Assembly: GCA_014904845.1 (NCBI GenBank)
Contig: MU119392.1
Location: 1 to 64,000, forward strand
Direction: 5' to 3'
Source: Acephala macrosclerotiorum
Taxonomy: Eukaryota > Ascomycota > Leotiomycetes > Helotiales > Mollisiaceae
Length of the DNA stretch: 64,000 nt
In this document: positions 25,673 through 37,117 of the stretch, piece by piece
How positions within the stretch are numbered: the first letter of the stretch is position 1
Layout of the letters: each line of letters opens with the position of its first letter
The notes under the pieces: generated by a model
What the model was told of the DNA's origin: nothing
The model's database searches: none
What the model saw: only the letters and a program-made list of their open reading frames with translations
Program-made: the position numbers and the translations under genes

Positions 25673-25794
25673 TGTTAGACTTTCGAGTGGTTTTAGTGCT
25701 GAGTAAGCACTGCAATGGATATAATGTCCCCGCACCTAGCTAGATCTTAACAACCAGACCATCAAGTCCATCGAATATATCACTCAAATTGACA
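25673..25794 (+). repeat. 3' LTR of Copia element
   Basis: 122 bp, TG...CA. The first 57 bp match the visible 5' LTR exactly. The end is set by the AAAGA target duplication at 25795-25799. At this length the LTR is short for Copia. Confidence 0.85.
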
Positions 25795-25799
25795 AAAGA

Positions 25800-26217
25800 G
25801 AGGCGTGTTTTGGAACGACTATGAGAAAGTGGGGGCTTCGATGAGAGAAAGTTATTTGGGTGACGGACAAGGGCCAAAGCTGCGCGAAGGACAGCCAGGT
25901 TTCGCATATGAATAGGTGGATTAGGTTGTGCAGAGAAGGCTAGCGCGGTTAGCAAATGCGTCTGTTGATGAAAGAAGGTTAAGCATGAAAGCTTCAAAAT
26001 CATTAGCGTCGCTCGCACGTGACCCAGATCTACCTTCGTCCAGGTAGGTGTGACTGAAGGTTGAGGATGTCGTGGAATGCCATCTTAGAAGTATAGGATC
26101 CTATGCTTCAACAAAAAACTGGGAGATATCGAATTACAGTTTAAATATATACAAGAATTGAAGAAAACGCTTCCGGCCCTCCGAAAACCATCGCAGCCCA
26201 GTCTCCCTACTCTGCCT
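25800..26217. other. Intergenic, no gene seen
   Basis: Continuation of the locus interrupted by the Copia insertion, ending in the 3' flank of the GMC gene. Only a random 92-codon frame is present. Confidence 0.5.
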
Positions 26218-28024
26218 TTACATATCCGCCTTAATCAGATCTGCGGCCTTCTCTGCCACAGCATACAACGTACTCGTCAGATGTCCACAGACCTGGAAAG
26301 GCAAGACACTAGCATCCACAACTCGCACATTGCTCGTCCCATACACCTTCAAACTGCTATCAACCACCCCGCCCTTCTCTCTCGGCATCATAGCAGCCGT
26401 TCCAACTGGGTGAAAGTTACTTCTGAACGCACCCTTGATATAATCCTTCCATTCCGCATCAGCAGCATTAGCTGGCAAAACGGAAGTGCCTGGGCTGGTT
26501 TCGCCAGTGACTTGGAGAGAGATAGGTGCGGAAGCCATAACGGTATTACGAATGAATTTCGAGGCTGCGACTTGAACATCGAGATCAAAGTCCAGCATGA
26601 AATAATTCGGGTTGATAACAGCGGCAGCAGTCGCATTGTTCGAATTGATGTGGATGTTTCCTCGGCTGAATGGTAGCAAGATCCAGTACTCAATGTCAAA
26701 GATGGAACTGGTGGCCGTGTTGAAGAATTCTACAAGAGGAACGCTGCAGTTGAAAATTAGGTCGTATTGGATTTGGAAGAAGTCCAAAAGATCGCTGGGG
26801 GAGACGACGTTGTTGCTTGCGTTTGCGACTGCGGTAGCGTATGTGGAGAGAGAGGACGAGATGGAGGCAGCAAAGGAGGAAGTGTTGTTCCCGAAGATGT
26901 CGTAGACTGAGGGATAGGTAACAAACCCATCGTTTCCGGAGACTGTGGTGTTCGAGCCGAACACGAAGGCGTTGTTCATTTGATCTTGGAGATTCTCGCC
27001 CACGGTAGGAAGATCGACCACAACGGGGATGTTGAGGGGTGTGAGAATGTTAGGGTTGCCAACTCCGGAGAGCTCGAGGATCAGGGAAGACCGTAGCGAT
27101 CCAGCGGAGAGAATGACCTCTTTCGCAGCATAGATTGTTGAGATGGTGCCATTTGATGTCGCGACTTCGACTCCAGAGGCGAGTGCATCACCGCTGCTCT
27201 GATTGTTCCAGACCAGTTTGTTTGCCAGAGTATTTTGGAAGAGGACGAGGTTGGTGCGGTTTGCGAAAGGCCAGTAATACGCTCTTGCAGCATCCTCTCG
27301 AATATTTGCAATCACGTTAACTGTCCTTGGGTGTGCTGCAAAACCCCGCATCTTCCCACTGTTCACATCAGTGTTCCAGGGAATGCCAACATTGGCATAG
27401 GTTTCGTTGATAGTAGTGCCTACAGTGCCATTGACCATACCGTAAGCATATCCGGTATCGAGTGGACCAGATGTTCCATGGTAGATTGGGTCGTAGGTTA
27501 TTCCTTCAGCGACTTGGAAGGCAGCAGGTATTGTGAAGTCTTCGGACTTGAGGTAGTATGGGAGTAACGAATCCCAGTTCCATCCTGTGTTTCCCAGTGC
27601 TTCCCAAGCATCAACTTGAACATTCTCGGCCCTGGTGTATGCCATGCCTAGCTGGGTTAGTATCATCACCGAAAACGACAGACGGTATCCTACCATTGAT
27701 GGTGCTCGTCCCTCCGACTGCTTTCGCAGCTCTCAATGTCTGCTTTGCGCCACCTGCATATGTCTGATTGGTACTCTGATAAGCCCAATCGATGTCGGTA
27801 CCAAAAGCAAGCCCGTATCCCCCTACATCAGTAACGTTGGGGTTGTTGAACACCGAGGCGCCTGCTTCAATGACAGCCACGGTCACATTTGCGAGCTCTG
27901 AAAGACGATTTGCGATGACAAGACCACTGGTGCCTCCGCCAACGATAACATAATCGAACGTAACTGCTTGAGATGAAGTCAAGAGGGCTAAGAAAGTAAT
28001 GAGTGATGATGCAGAGGGCGCCAT
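26218..28024 (-). CDS. Secreted GMC oxidoreductase
   Basis: Two minus-strand exons, 27694-28024 and 26218-27647, joined within GTSTING/MAYTRAE by a 46-bp intron, give 586 residues, the usual length for the family. Residues 1-20 (MAPSASSLITFLALLTSSQA) are a signal peptide. The FAD-binding motif VGGGTSG lies near residue 28, GGTSTING is the first GMC signature, and LSAGSLRSSLILELSGVG is the second. The C-terminal catalytic region has FHPVGTAAM near 525 and CGHLTSTLYAVAEKAADLI near 565. The enzyme would oxidise an alcohol or sugar with FAD outside the cell, but the substrate class (aryl-alcohol, glucose, choline, methanol) cannot be decided here. There are many Asn-X-Ser/Thr sites, which fits secretion. 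No lesions are present. The acceptor CTAG is chosen because it alone keeps the signature in frame. Confidence 0.92.
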
Positions 28025-28628
28025 GTTGCGAAGTGCAGATGAAAGAGCGACTGGTGCGGATACAAACCCGTCGCGTCCCTCCTAAGTATTTTATACTCTT
28101 CTGGATGAGCAATGAAAATTCAAATTTGATCCCACCTCAGTGTTTCAATGTTTCAATAAGCATTAGACTTCATGAGTCTCTGGTCTATAAATTTTGTAAA
28201 CTTTAAGTTGTGGAGTTATTCCCAACCCGATGTAGATTTGGCAAGTTCATCTCTTCGAGTTGATGGACTCATGGGTACGCCAATCAATAGAGAACTTGGA
28301 CTTGCGTGGCATAACATCGGACTGCCGTTTCCACAAACACCGAAGGTGGAACTGAAGGGGGGATCGGCTCGCTTAAGCCCCCTTTTCGGCATTACACCCC
28401 TGTGTGATCCATTCTTCGAGATTTTAAATTTCGAAGAGGGCCCAACTTGATCGATTCAACCCGAATATTTCGGTGATCGGAGAAAACTTGGCAGATTCTT
28501 TGGGTCTGCATCGCCTTCAAAACCAAGACAGAGTGGGGAGAATTTGCATTACTGTGGAATACCGACAAGTTGATAAGCTGCTGAGAAATTTGCTCGAGTC
28601 TAATTCGGCAGCCTCACCGAGACTTTTA
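28025..28628. other. Upstream region of GMC gene, no gene seen
   Basis: Presumed promoter of the minus-strand GMC gene and then sequence leading to a MITE. No conserved motif is recognised. Confidence 0.5.
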
Positions 28629-28980
28629 GTAAGTCCCTAGCCCCTAATCCCGACCACCCCCCATTCCGGCCATCTCGCTTAATTATTACCTAACCACTTA
28701 AAACTTTAATAACTTTATAATCTTTTAATTTTTATTATATTTTTTCGAAGTTAATTATTTTAATTTTTTATAAGTTTTTTAAAATATAAATAATATAAAT
28801 TTTATTTTATATTAATTTTTTTAATAAAATTTAAAAAATTTATAAAATTTGAAATTAATTTATTAAAAAGTTATTAAAAAATAAGAGTTTACAAGTGCGA
28901 AGGTTATAAAAGCGGTGAGCTAAGCGAGGTAGCCGAAATGGAAAGTGGCCGGGATTAAAAGCTAGAGGCTAGGGACTTAC
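28629..28980. mobile_element. MITE with TA target duplication (352 bp)
   Basis: Both ends begin GTAAGTCCCTAGCC in inverted orientation and are flanked by TA. The inverted similarity continues with a small gap through TAATCCCG, CCATT-like and CTCGCTTA on both sides for about 60 bp. The centre is almost pure A/T and has no coding capacity. TA duplication suggests mobilisation by a Tc1/mariner-type transposase, which is inference. Confidence 0.85.
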
Positions 28981-31148
28981 TACAGTGTTTATTTAGGCAA
29001 TATTATAAGCTTGAACTTTATTCGAAGCCTACACTTGTACTTCTGCATATTAACCCTCATACTGAAGATACCGATAAAATTGTTGATATTTTGAAGCGCC
29101 GAGTACAGTCGCGAGTATAAAAGATCTAAGCAGCGCATTTTACCATGAGATAGGCGCGAAATTATCAGCAGGAAGGATACTTCATGGCAAAAAGGAACTT
29201 TTAAAGAAACGTTAAAAACATAAATCCAATGAGGAATTCTCGAGCTTGTCAACGTATCGGACGCTCGCCTGAATGGGTTGACGACGTCAATGGTACGCTG
29301 AGCCTTCCAGACAGTAGCTTCGAATTCAATTTCATCAGCCTAAATTAACACAAATTCGATGGGGATAAACTATCAAAGCCGAAAAGAGGCTCGGCTCGAA
29401 TGATGGATACTAGCTGCAACGCTTGATATTCGAGATATTCTCGCCCGGTTCGGCCCAATCCGCCTTTTTATCATCGTAGATATGAATTGGACGTCCGAAC
29501 CAGACAGCAGAGCCAGGGATGCTAAGCTTGATGTCTGTAGGCAAGCCTCGAAGCTGCCGCGACTCTTCTGAACATCTACCACATATGCCCTCAAATTGAC
29601 AGACTATCCAACTATCCATATGCTGCTTCACAGATCTCCTCGTTCTTCGTTTTGTTCTTTCTCCCACACCTCTGCTATCTTGCGACACGCGACACGAGGC
29701 ACTTCGCTTCTATTTCAGGTCGCCTCTGTTCGTGCAACGCGTTATCCCAACGCGGGTTCTCCGGAACCGGATCTGCATATGCGGGTGATTCTACAACCGG
29801 CATGAGAGTATTGCATATCGATTCCGAGAGATTCGTATAGCTCGATGCTCCACGTGTAGGATGTTTTGCTCGGATGTTTTTCGGTGTCGACCTTAGCTCC
29901 CAACTGCCTCAATTCTATCCTCCATGCTCCTCTCCGATTGCTGTATATTGGATTTTCGTGTGTTGTACATAGCCAGGTCAGCCACCCAGGGAATCATGTG
30001 GGTGAAGTTCGCGGTTGGTGGTTGTGTTGTATATGAAGTTGTTCTTGCTGCCTGAGGCACTAGAACCATAGGCGAACCAGCGTTTTGATCTCCTACAAGT
30101 TGCAGTGCAGCACAATGATCTATTCAAAATTGTTTTATTATAGTGGGAAGTTGCAGCTTTGCTAAAATCAAGTTATCATGCGTTTCATTAGGATGCACAC
30201 AAATTACATGGGCGGATTCGTAATGTTTTCACTATCGGCCTCGGCATGCGTCTCCCTATCTCCGGCTCACAATAACCCTTTGTTCAATTTCTACCATTCT
30301 GAATGGTTGCGAATAATACTTCCTTTACTTGCATTTCAAGCACCTGTGTTCCTAATTTTATCACTGGCTTCACATCGGTTTCCCCGGTTCATCGATATTT
30401 TCATTTGTTTCCCTTTGTCTTTTTCCCCCGATACCCAAGAAACATTACAGTCTTTCCTTCCTAGAGATATTTCGATATAGACATCCCAACTGAGTTCCAT
30501 AGGTATCCGAAACTTGCGGAGGAGTTGCATCAAATGGTCTGGCACACTACATTTCTGGACATTTATAGTTAGACACCAATTGGAGATCGAAATATTTATA
30601 TTGAGTTGAAGATCAATTTGACCTGGGATACAGAACTTATACATCTTCAATATCACTTCACCCTAGGATCTCCTTCACCTACAGAACACCGTTACGAAGA
30701 AGCTGAAGTTATAGCTTCTACAAATCGTGAAGCACGAGCAGAACTTCAAACATTTATCGCTCACTTCGAAAGGCGGTTGCCTGCTAAGCTTACAAAAGCC
30801 GCATTGCTCGTATTCCCTTCGATCCAGACACCGATAGAATTGAAATGGACGTTCTATTTTTAAACGTGACGTATCATTATATTATTTCGCGTCAGAATCG
30901 TCAGACTGAAGAAACCTTCTTAAGACAGCAAGCCTGAGCTTGAGGAATGACTGGGTTTGAACTCATCACTACGCTGGACATCTCAGCTACCCACCTTCAC
31001 CTAACTCCAGATTCATCTAACTCAGACTCGACAGCTAGTTTATTCGACGATTAAAGAGGTGCTTCATGCCAGGGCTCATACCAAGTAACGGCATCCAGTA
31101 CTGTGCGAATATTCATCAACTAGCTACTGCATAGATACTTAGGTGTAA
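28981..31148. other. 2.2-kb stretch without a supported gene
   Basis: Only short overlapping frames are present. Near 30790-30850 one frame reads FDPDTDRIEMD, which resembles the 2EXR-type fungal domain phrase but is too short and isolated to call. Confidence 0.5.
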
Positions 31149-31921
31149 TATCACGCCCAGAATATCATCTGGGCTATCCTGCGCAATACCTTTGGTCGCC
31201 AACTTGTTGGTGCACCTGCTCTTCAGCCAGATCACTATTGGCCTGTTAGAGATTCGCTCAATTATCTACGAGACAGCCTTCGAGTTGATCCAAACAATAA
31301 AGATATTTTTAGAGTAAGAGCTGGGGCCACCAAACACGGCCCACCCCACCATTTTACACCAAAACACCCCTTTTGCATTTATTTATATCTCTACAACGCG
31401 TTAATTTAAGTTAATAAAAACTTCTTATATTTTTAATCTTTACTAAATACATTTTTTGTACGATTCAAAAATTAAATTAAATGTGAAATGCAAAAATTGT
31501 ATGTAGTTAATTATGAAAGAAGAGTAAAATCGCTTAATTTACATACAAATTTATGAAATTTTTAATATTTCCCACTTTACTTAGATATAAAACTTGCAAT
31601 TTAAGATATTAATTTTAGAATTTTTAATATAATTAAATTTAAATAAATCTTAATCCAATTCTTTAATTTTATAAAATTTTATTAATAATATGGCGAGTTA
31701 TTAAGTTATAAAAAGTGTAACTTTTGGTGTAAAATGGGGGGGTGGGCCGTGTTTGGTGGCCCCAGCTCTTACATATCATGCCGGAACAAGACATTTTCGA
31801 TGCGGCTGAAGTGATGCGAAGAATTACGCAGGATACAAGGGTGCAACTATTTCTATGGAGCTTGGAAAGTCCTGAAGACATTCAAATACGACAAACATGG
31901 GACGGCTGCCGGATGCCCTGA
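31149..31921 (+). pseudogene. Unrecognised coding remnant split by a MITE
   Basis: From 31149 an open frame (NIIWAILRNTFG ... DHYWPVRDSLNYL ... DPNNKDIFRV) runs to the MITE boundary at 31316. After the MITE and one TA copy, the same frame resumes at 31772 (HIMPEQDIFDAAEVMRR ... FLWSLESPEDIQ) and stops at 31919-31921. The two parts are 56 and 49 codons and join without any change of frame at the TA. I do not recognise the family. No start codon is obvious and a TAA lies just before 31149, so the gene was probably already truncated or has a further exon upstream. The composition looks coding. Confidence 0.5.
31317..31769. mobile_element. MITE with 48-bp terminal inverted repeats
   Basis: 453 bp, flanked by TA on both sides. 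The terminal inverted repeats, 31317-31364 and 31722-31769, are 48 bp and differ at only one position (CCCCACCATT against CCCCCCCATT). Both start AGAGCTGGGGCCACC. The interior is AT-rich and non-coding. The near-perfect ends indicate a recent insertion. TA duplication fits Tc1/mariner-type mobilisation. Confidence 0.95.
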
Positions 31922-32569
31922 AGTTGACCAAGCGGCTCTACAGGAGATGCTTTTTTAGGGAGTATTACATTCCGTGCTGCAAGAGCACATACCACCGCGG
32001 AAGGAAATACCCATCAATAAAAATCGATTTAAGAAATTCAATCGTCTGTAAACTCTTCTCCTGAAGTCGTTTAAGTAGGCTAGTTCTGTTGCGGAATTTG
32101 GTTAAGACCCCAATCATGCGACAAGACACTTGCCTCTTCAAACTCGTTACTTCAGGAGACCGAGAAGCGCATGTCTCCCTTTCGGAACCTCCCACAGCAG
32201 CTCCGTATCTTAAAGATCCAGTCACTCCATACATAAGCTGTGCATCACGAGAAGTCTCGATGAGCTAATCTTCGAGTCCGAAACCTCGGCTAGCATTTTG
32301 CTCCCCTATTCAGGCTCAACACTTGCCGAGCTAGCTATATAGGATTGGTACTTTACCTGGGACATCATCACACCCACGAATTTCTCGTTTTGAGCAATCT
32401 TTCGGTGCTTCTCCACACGAGAAAGTATATAGTGTGTTCATACAATTCGGTACGTGAGTAAACAATATTTACAAGAACGCCGTCATCAACATCTGCTATG
32501 CAACTACATTAAGTCCTCACTCGATGCTTCACAACTTCGTGATTCAAACATGTTTCTCCAGCTCTCACT
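31922..32569. other. Intergenic, no gene seen
   Basis: Short random frames only, between the split remnant and the 3' end of the AA9 pseudogene. Confidence 0.5.
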
Positions 32570-33423
32570 CTATGCTTCGAATCGCTTTGCGTGAGTAGCG
32601 GCGGTTCCATCGCCGGTCCGGACAGCAGGACCGGGCAGGTATATGTCGTAGCTTTCGAGCTGTAGATATCAATCTATTCTCCACATCAGCACCGACTCAA
32701 ACATATCATCGAAACAAACATACCAAAACACCAGGATCGCTAGCAGTAGCATAACCCGGAATACTAGTCAAGAACGCCCCCGAAGGAACCTGCGTCCCAC
32801 TCCCTGTAACAACAATCTGCGCACACTCCGGATAAAACTGCGGTGTATTGCTCTGACGCAACGCCAGCAACTTATGTCTGATCAAATAATTCCCCGGCGT
32901 CAAACTCTTCGGAATCGTACTCGTCCACGCAAGCTTGCTATACACCACTGCTGTTTTCCCAATTATTGCTCGTCAAAGGAGGAGCTGTGAGACCCTGCTG
33001 ATCGATCTTGAACCATCTCTTGCCTTTGCCATCACAGGACTTGAAGTCCCCAGCACATTTGTACATCCAAACCATGACTGGGCCTTGTTGATGGGCCCAT
33101 TGGCCCGTTTTGCTGTTACAGTTACGCCCGCGGCGACGGTGGCGTTTAGAGCGGCGGAGGTGCTTGTGTTGCAGAGCATTTTGGCGTCGGTGACGGACAT
33201 GGTGGGGTTGTAGTCTGGCCATTGTCGTTGGATCGTGGACCGGATGAGGCGGGGCTGAAGCCTTGATACTGAATGTTGTCCGTCATGATCTCTGTTCTGC
33301 TATCATATATTCACGTACCCATTGCAAGTCGTGCTACCGATCACTTAGCTAGTGACGGCGCCATGAGCTGAGGGCCTCAGCAGCCAACAGAGCCACTGCG
33401 GAGAAAGCGGTAGAGAACAACAT
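32570..33423 (-). pseudogene. AA9 lytic polysaccharide monooxygenase, multiply frameshifted
   Basis: Minus strand. ATG 33423 begins a good signal peptide (MLFSTAFSAVALLAAEA). The mature N-terminus AHGAVTS, whose first His would bind copper, is in another frame and followed by a TAA. Later pieces are QWPDYNPTMSVTDAKMLC, then GPVMVWMYKCAGDF, KRWFKIDQQGL, the family block LTPGNYLIRHKLLALRQ with QFYPECAQIVVTG, and GYATASDPGVL. A last exon begins at about 32660 and the stop is at 32570. At least four frame changes are needed. AA9 enzymes cleave cellulose and related glucans oxidatively; the family matches on the copper-site His and the ECAQI block, but no intact protein can be made. Loss of one plant-wall LPMO is common because the family is large. 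Confidence 0.88.
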
Positions 33424-34586
33424 ATTTCAAGATCTCAAATACTGAATGTGTACAAGAAGTGAAAGAATCGGAATGGAGTGGCGTGAAGCACTTCTCACAA
33501 GGAAATTGGCAGTATTTATGGGCGTATAAGATCCCCAGATTCCTCTACCCCACAATAAGATCATGCGCCACCAAACAATCTATATTGCTAGATCCCGCCC
33601 GATTGAACATGGGGAAGTTTGGGGTCAAATCGAAACTTCATCATATTGCCAGCTTGCGCTCCGAACAATATATTGGAGACAATATGCGGCTGGCCAATGA
33701 ACATTTTGTTTATATAATATTGGATTTGTCACCTTCTTTGGTACCGGCGCTTTAGAAAGCTTGTTCTAGTCGGCAGACATATCGTGGAGAGGGATATGGG
33801 AAGAAGTGATATAGGAGGATGATTTGAAAGTTGCGTGGCCTTGATGTATCGTGGACAAGAAACTGGGTGATGAAACTTTATACAGGAGGGTACCAAAGTG
33901 CCAACAAGTGTTCTCGCGTTTTAAAACAGTGGTATTAGATCGTAACTTTGTATCTTGGACATAGATGTGTAAGAATTAGAGTGGGAAGGTGTCGGGAGCT
34001 GCAGTCATGACATCGAAGCAGGGTTTAATCAATTAGTGTGGGGTCAGTTCAATCAAATGGAACAGGTGCTCATGTATGTAACGAATGGAGCGCTCGCTCA
34101 AGTGCAGTTGAAGCACACAAATGAGCTAGCAGACAGTAGGATACTAAACAAAACTTCCTGCGTTCATGGAGGAGGTCAATATTGCGGGCTACGACGTGTG
34201 GAAGTCCTAGTTCCGCTAGCTTCGACTCAAGGAAGGATCAATACACGTGGACCAATGTCCAAGCCAATGTCTGTATTAGAGTTGCGTAGCATCCGAAGGG
34301 GGAAGAATGTAAGGGTTCGTTTCGCGTCTCGCACTCAGTCAGTTTCAGTCTTTCCTCTCACTGTGCCACTGCTCTCCAAGGAGTGGGTGCTCCGGTCTGT
34401 CCCTCGACGCGTTTCTCAACTTGAAGCGTTGAGGGTTGTGCGAACCTCGATATCCTGCCTTAAGGACTCCGGCCACCTCAATCCGAGTATTGTTATCTCG
34501 AGAATCTGCTTGGGCCGCCAGCAAGTGAGAGGCTATAATAAATGGCCTCTGGGACCCACCCTCGGCATCTGCCAACTGACAGAAGT
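33424..34586. other. Intergenic, no supported gene
   Basis: Upstream of the AA9 pseudogene and 3' of the DUF4202 gene. A plus-strand frame of 317 codons (34036-34989) crosses into the DUF4202 gene on the opposite strand, but has no domain-like features. Confidence 0.5.
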
Positions 34587-35302
34587 TCATCCCGACAATG
34601 CCTTGCCAATAAGTTCTTTGCTCGATTCCGACATTGGTATTTTCAACGCCATTTCGTGTCCCTTTTCGGACATTTTACCCCAGGTCTTCCGCAATATGTC
34701 AATGATCTTCTTTTCATCGTGTTCCTTCTCAAAAGCGTCGAATTGGTCGTCCAAAAATACCAGACACGCGACATCCTCCAAGATCTGCGTCTCCTCATTC
34801 TTCTTCAAATCTTCCTTTCGTATCAATTTCGCAACCTTTTCGGCCTCTGCTGTTGTGAAATTGCATCCCAAGCATATCGCAGATGCTAAATCCGCCTGCC
34901 GCTTCTTCAGAAACGTCCGCCAGTTCAGGTACCCGACCTTTGTCATTGGGTATGAATCGCGAGGTATCTCCCATCGCCGGAAGTGTTGAGCTCGAATGGC
35001 AACTTTGAGGACAGGAGACGCATCAGGTGCCCGTTGCTCGAGGTATTGTGAGCACTTCTGCGCGTAATGCAATTCGTATGGGACTTCGTGGCCGTCAACA
35101 ATGGCGATCTTTGGATCTTGTGCGTGTGCTTCGTCAATCAGAGAGATTGCGGCCTAGATAATTGGCGGTCAGTGTTGCCAGACATGGCACGTCAGGAATG
35201 GAAAGAAGAGAAGCTGGGTTGGATTGCGCCGACGTTCGAGAAGGAGAGCTTCAATCTCAGGGGCAGAGATTTGTAACTTACTTCGTAATTTGTCGCTGCC
35301 AT
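34587..35302 (-). CDS. DUF4202-domain protein
   Basis: Two minus-strand exons: a 21-bp first exon (35282-35302, MAATNYE) and 34587-35153, with an intron of 128 bp, phase 0; 195 residues. The protein begins with AISLIDEAHAQDP and continues VDGHEVPYELHYAQKCSQYLE, AIRAQHFRRWEIPRDSYPM, YLNWRTFLKKRQ, LIRKEDLKKNEETQILEDVACLVFLDDQF and IDILRKTWGKMSEKGHEMAL. These are the landmarks of DUF4202 (PF13875), a family found in fungi and bacteria that has conserved HYAQ, RAQH, EDVA and D residues suggestive of a metal-dependent HD-like fold. No function is established. Its length is normal and no lesion is seen. The broken MetE-like gene lies only 194 bp upstream in the same orientation. Confidence 0.85.
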
Positions 35303-35495
35303 TATTGCAGAGGGGTCAATATGAGTAATGATTCAAAACAGATTATAGTGTGTCTATTTTGTTCAGGTCAGTGCAAGTCTTTGGATCTTGAAGTGAGTTG
35401 TGATGGTTGATGATTGGAGTCGAGAGCGTTATTTCCGCGGCGGGGTAATTTTCAGATACTAAGGCACGTGATTACGGGGTATTTGCTTTTCCTCT

Positions 35496-36532
35496 CTACG
35501 TTCTCTTTCCCCAAGACTCATCGCTCAAGTCCAAGCCTTGCACCGCCGACGACATCGCAATGGAAATTCTCGTGATTGATTCGATTGATTCAAACTTCTC
35601 AGGTGCTGTCCTGCTGAGCCCACACTCAGAAGCAATCCCATAGCTTTCGACAACCCTCGACGCCGATGCTATCCCCCTCCTGGTTCCCTCTCCATCATTC
35701 GCATGCACAAGCCTAAGATCCAGCCCTGTCAATGGCTTGAAATGCTCGATGTCATCCCTGTCTTTCGGCCCTGGCAGGTGGATCCAGTTGGCATTTCTTT
35801 TCGCGCCAGCTTTGCGAGCAGGGTCGTGTCTTTGGGTTCGACGAAATGCTTATTACCCATATCTCCGTAGCAGAAATGGTATCCTAATTCAACTTCAGGA
35901 TCGATGAAATCGGATTGTCTTGTGATTCGCTCCAAGATCCCTTCCCAGACCGGCTCGAAGTACGGATGAAAATGAGGCAAGTATGCCTCTGGGAAAGTAC
36001 AGATCCCGTTTGCGACGTCCCACTGGATAGCTAGATCTTACTTTTGGAATCTCAGCTTGAATCCTTGCCACTTCTTTCAACAAAGCATCTTCGTAAACAG
36101 CTTCGACGGGGATTTGGAAGTTATCTCGGATGAGCGTCATGATTGCCATCGCAGTGGGAATCGACACCTGAAATCTGACACCCCGAGGAATGACATCCCC
36201 CTCTCTCAGCCTCCGAAAGACAGCACAAGAATCGATAGCTGCATTGGCTTCAACGGTTGCACCCCTTTGACAATTTCTTCGGCCTTGGCCGCGGGCAACT
36301 CGGGTTGTGGGATGGAATTGAACGACACATCGTACTTTCGCAAGACAACTGGAGTGTGTTCGAAGGCTTTGTCCTGCCACTTTATGAAGTACTGACGACT
36401 GGCAGGCTCTCCATCTGGAATGCGACGAAGTCGAGAGGGGAATCCCGAGCAACATTTCCGAAATGAGTCTTCGGCTGAAGCTGCCCCGCATACACTTTCC
36501 ACGAGATGGACACTAAGAGCGCTTGTCATCAT
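35496..36532 (-). pseudogene. MetE/UROD-like (TIM-barrel) protein, frameshifted
   Basis: Minus strand. ATG 36532 starts MTSALSVHLVESVCGAASAE, then FRKCCSGFPSRLRRIPDGE and YFIKWQ, as in fungal cobalamin-independent methionine synthase-like proteins of about 350 residues. The frame changes near 36230 (then AVFRRLREGDVIPRGVRFQVS), again near 36045 (DLAIQWDVANG, LPHFHPYFEPVWEGIL, ELGYHFCYGDMGNKHF), and near 35810 (WIHLPGPKDRDDIEHFKPL, GLDLRLVHANDGEGT, SECGLSRT). The stop is at 35496. The conserved His-Xaa-Cys region (YHFCYGD) and SECG (residues that bind zinc or substrate in MetE) are kept. About three single-base changes would be enough to break it, so this is a young pseudogene or an assembly artefact. 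Confidence 0.8.
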
Positions 36533-37117
36533 GGAAATGGGTAAAGAGATGATGGAATAATTGGAGGCTATAACGGCGAGCGAGTGTCGATGGTAAGGTT
36601 TATTGGAGTCCGAACTTTGGAATATGCTGCGAGAATCTTTTTATCTATCATGGCGAAGGCGAGGTGGGACAAGGATCTCCATCTCGGTCCCGATCATCTT
36701 TCGGCTTAAAATGAAAGCGAAAGTGGAAAGATCGAGCCTAGTTTGAATCTAAATAGAGCCTGTGCTCCCATGAGGTCGTGGATGTCATCCAATGGAGCTC
36801 CTGAAACTTCATGCACTTCTTGGCACACTGGACAGTGATGCATTTATGTGCGACTTCCCAGTTGTCTCTATTAACTTCCGTCTCAAGTTCGCTTCTTGTT
36901 TCTCGGTTTTGCTTGTTGCTTGCATGGAAGTTGTCCGTGTTGAAGTCAACTATCCTGCTTGATCTTCGCCAGATGATAAAAGCGAGCTTTGTTATACAAC
37001 ACTTAATCAAGGAATTCCTTTGCTATGCCATACATGAGAAAAAACAAGATCCAGATTCCGTTACTCCAATATTATGCATCCCAGTCAAGATCACTCACGT
37101 CTAGACCCTATATCCGG
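36533..37117. other. Intergenic, no gene seen
   Basis: Short random frames only. Confidence 0.5.

Larger units (their letters stand above)
20343..25794 (+). mobile_element. Copia LTR retrotransposon with target duplication
   Basis: The element runs from TGTTAG at 20343 to TTGACA at 25794 and is flanked by AAAGA on both sides (20338-20342 and 25795-25799), a 5-bp target duplication. The order gag, protease, integrase, reverse transcriptase, RNase H is that of Copia (Ty1) elements. The 3' LTR is 25673-25794 (122 bp); the first 57 bp of the 5' LTR are identical before an assembly gap. The sequence AGCAAGGGGCG just before the 3' LTR could be the polypurine tract. The internal part is one continuous reading frame with ten in-frame stops and no frameshift. 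The base composition is normal, unlike the isochore element. Confidence 0.95.

Noticed and set aside
25673..25752. 80-bp LTR ending TTAACA
   Set aside because: It gives no target duplication (AAAGA against ACCAG); the 122-bp boundary at 25794 does.
29373..29840. Overlapping frames on both strands
   Set aside because: Mutually overlapping, no motif, composition not coding-like.
34036..34989. 317-codon plus-strand frame
   Set aside because: Its second half is antisense to the DUF4202 gene, whose motifs are clear, and the first half has no domain, signal or composition typical of a gene.
36040..36055. GTAAG...TAG within the MetE-like gene as an intron
   Set aside because: It would be only about 11 bp, far too short; treated as a frameshift.
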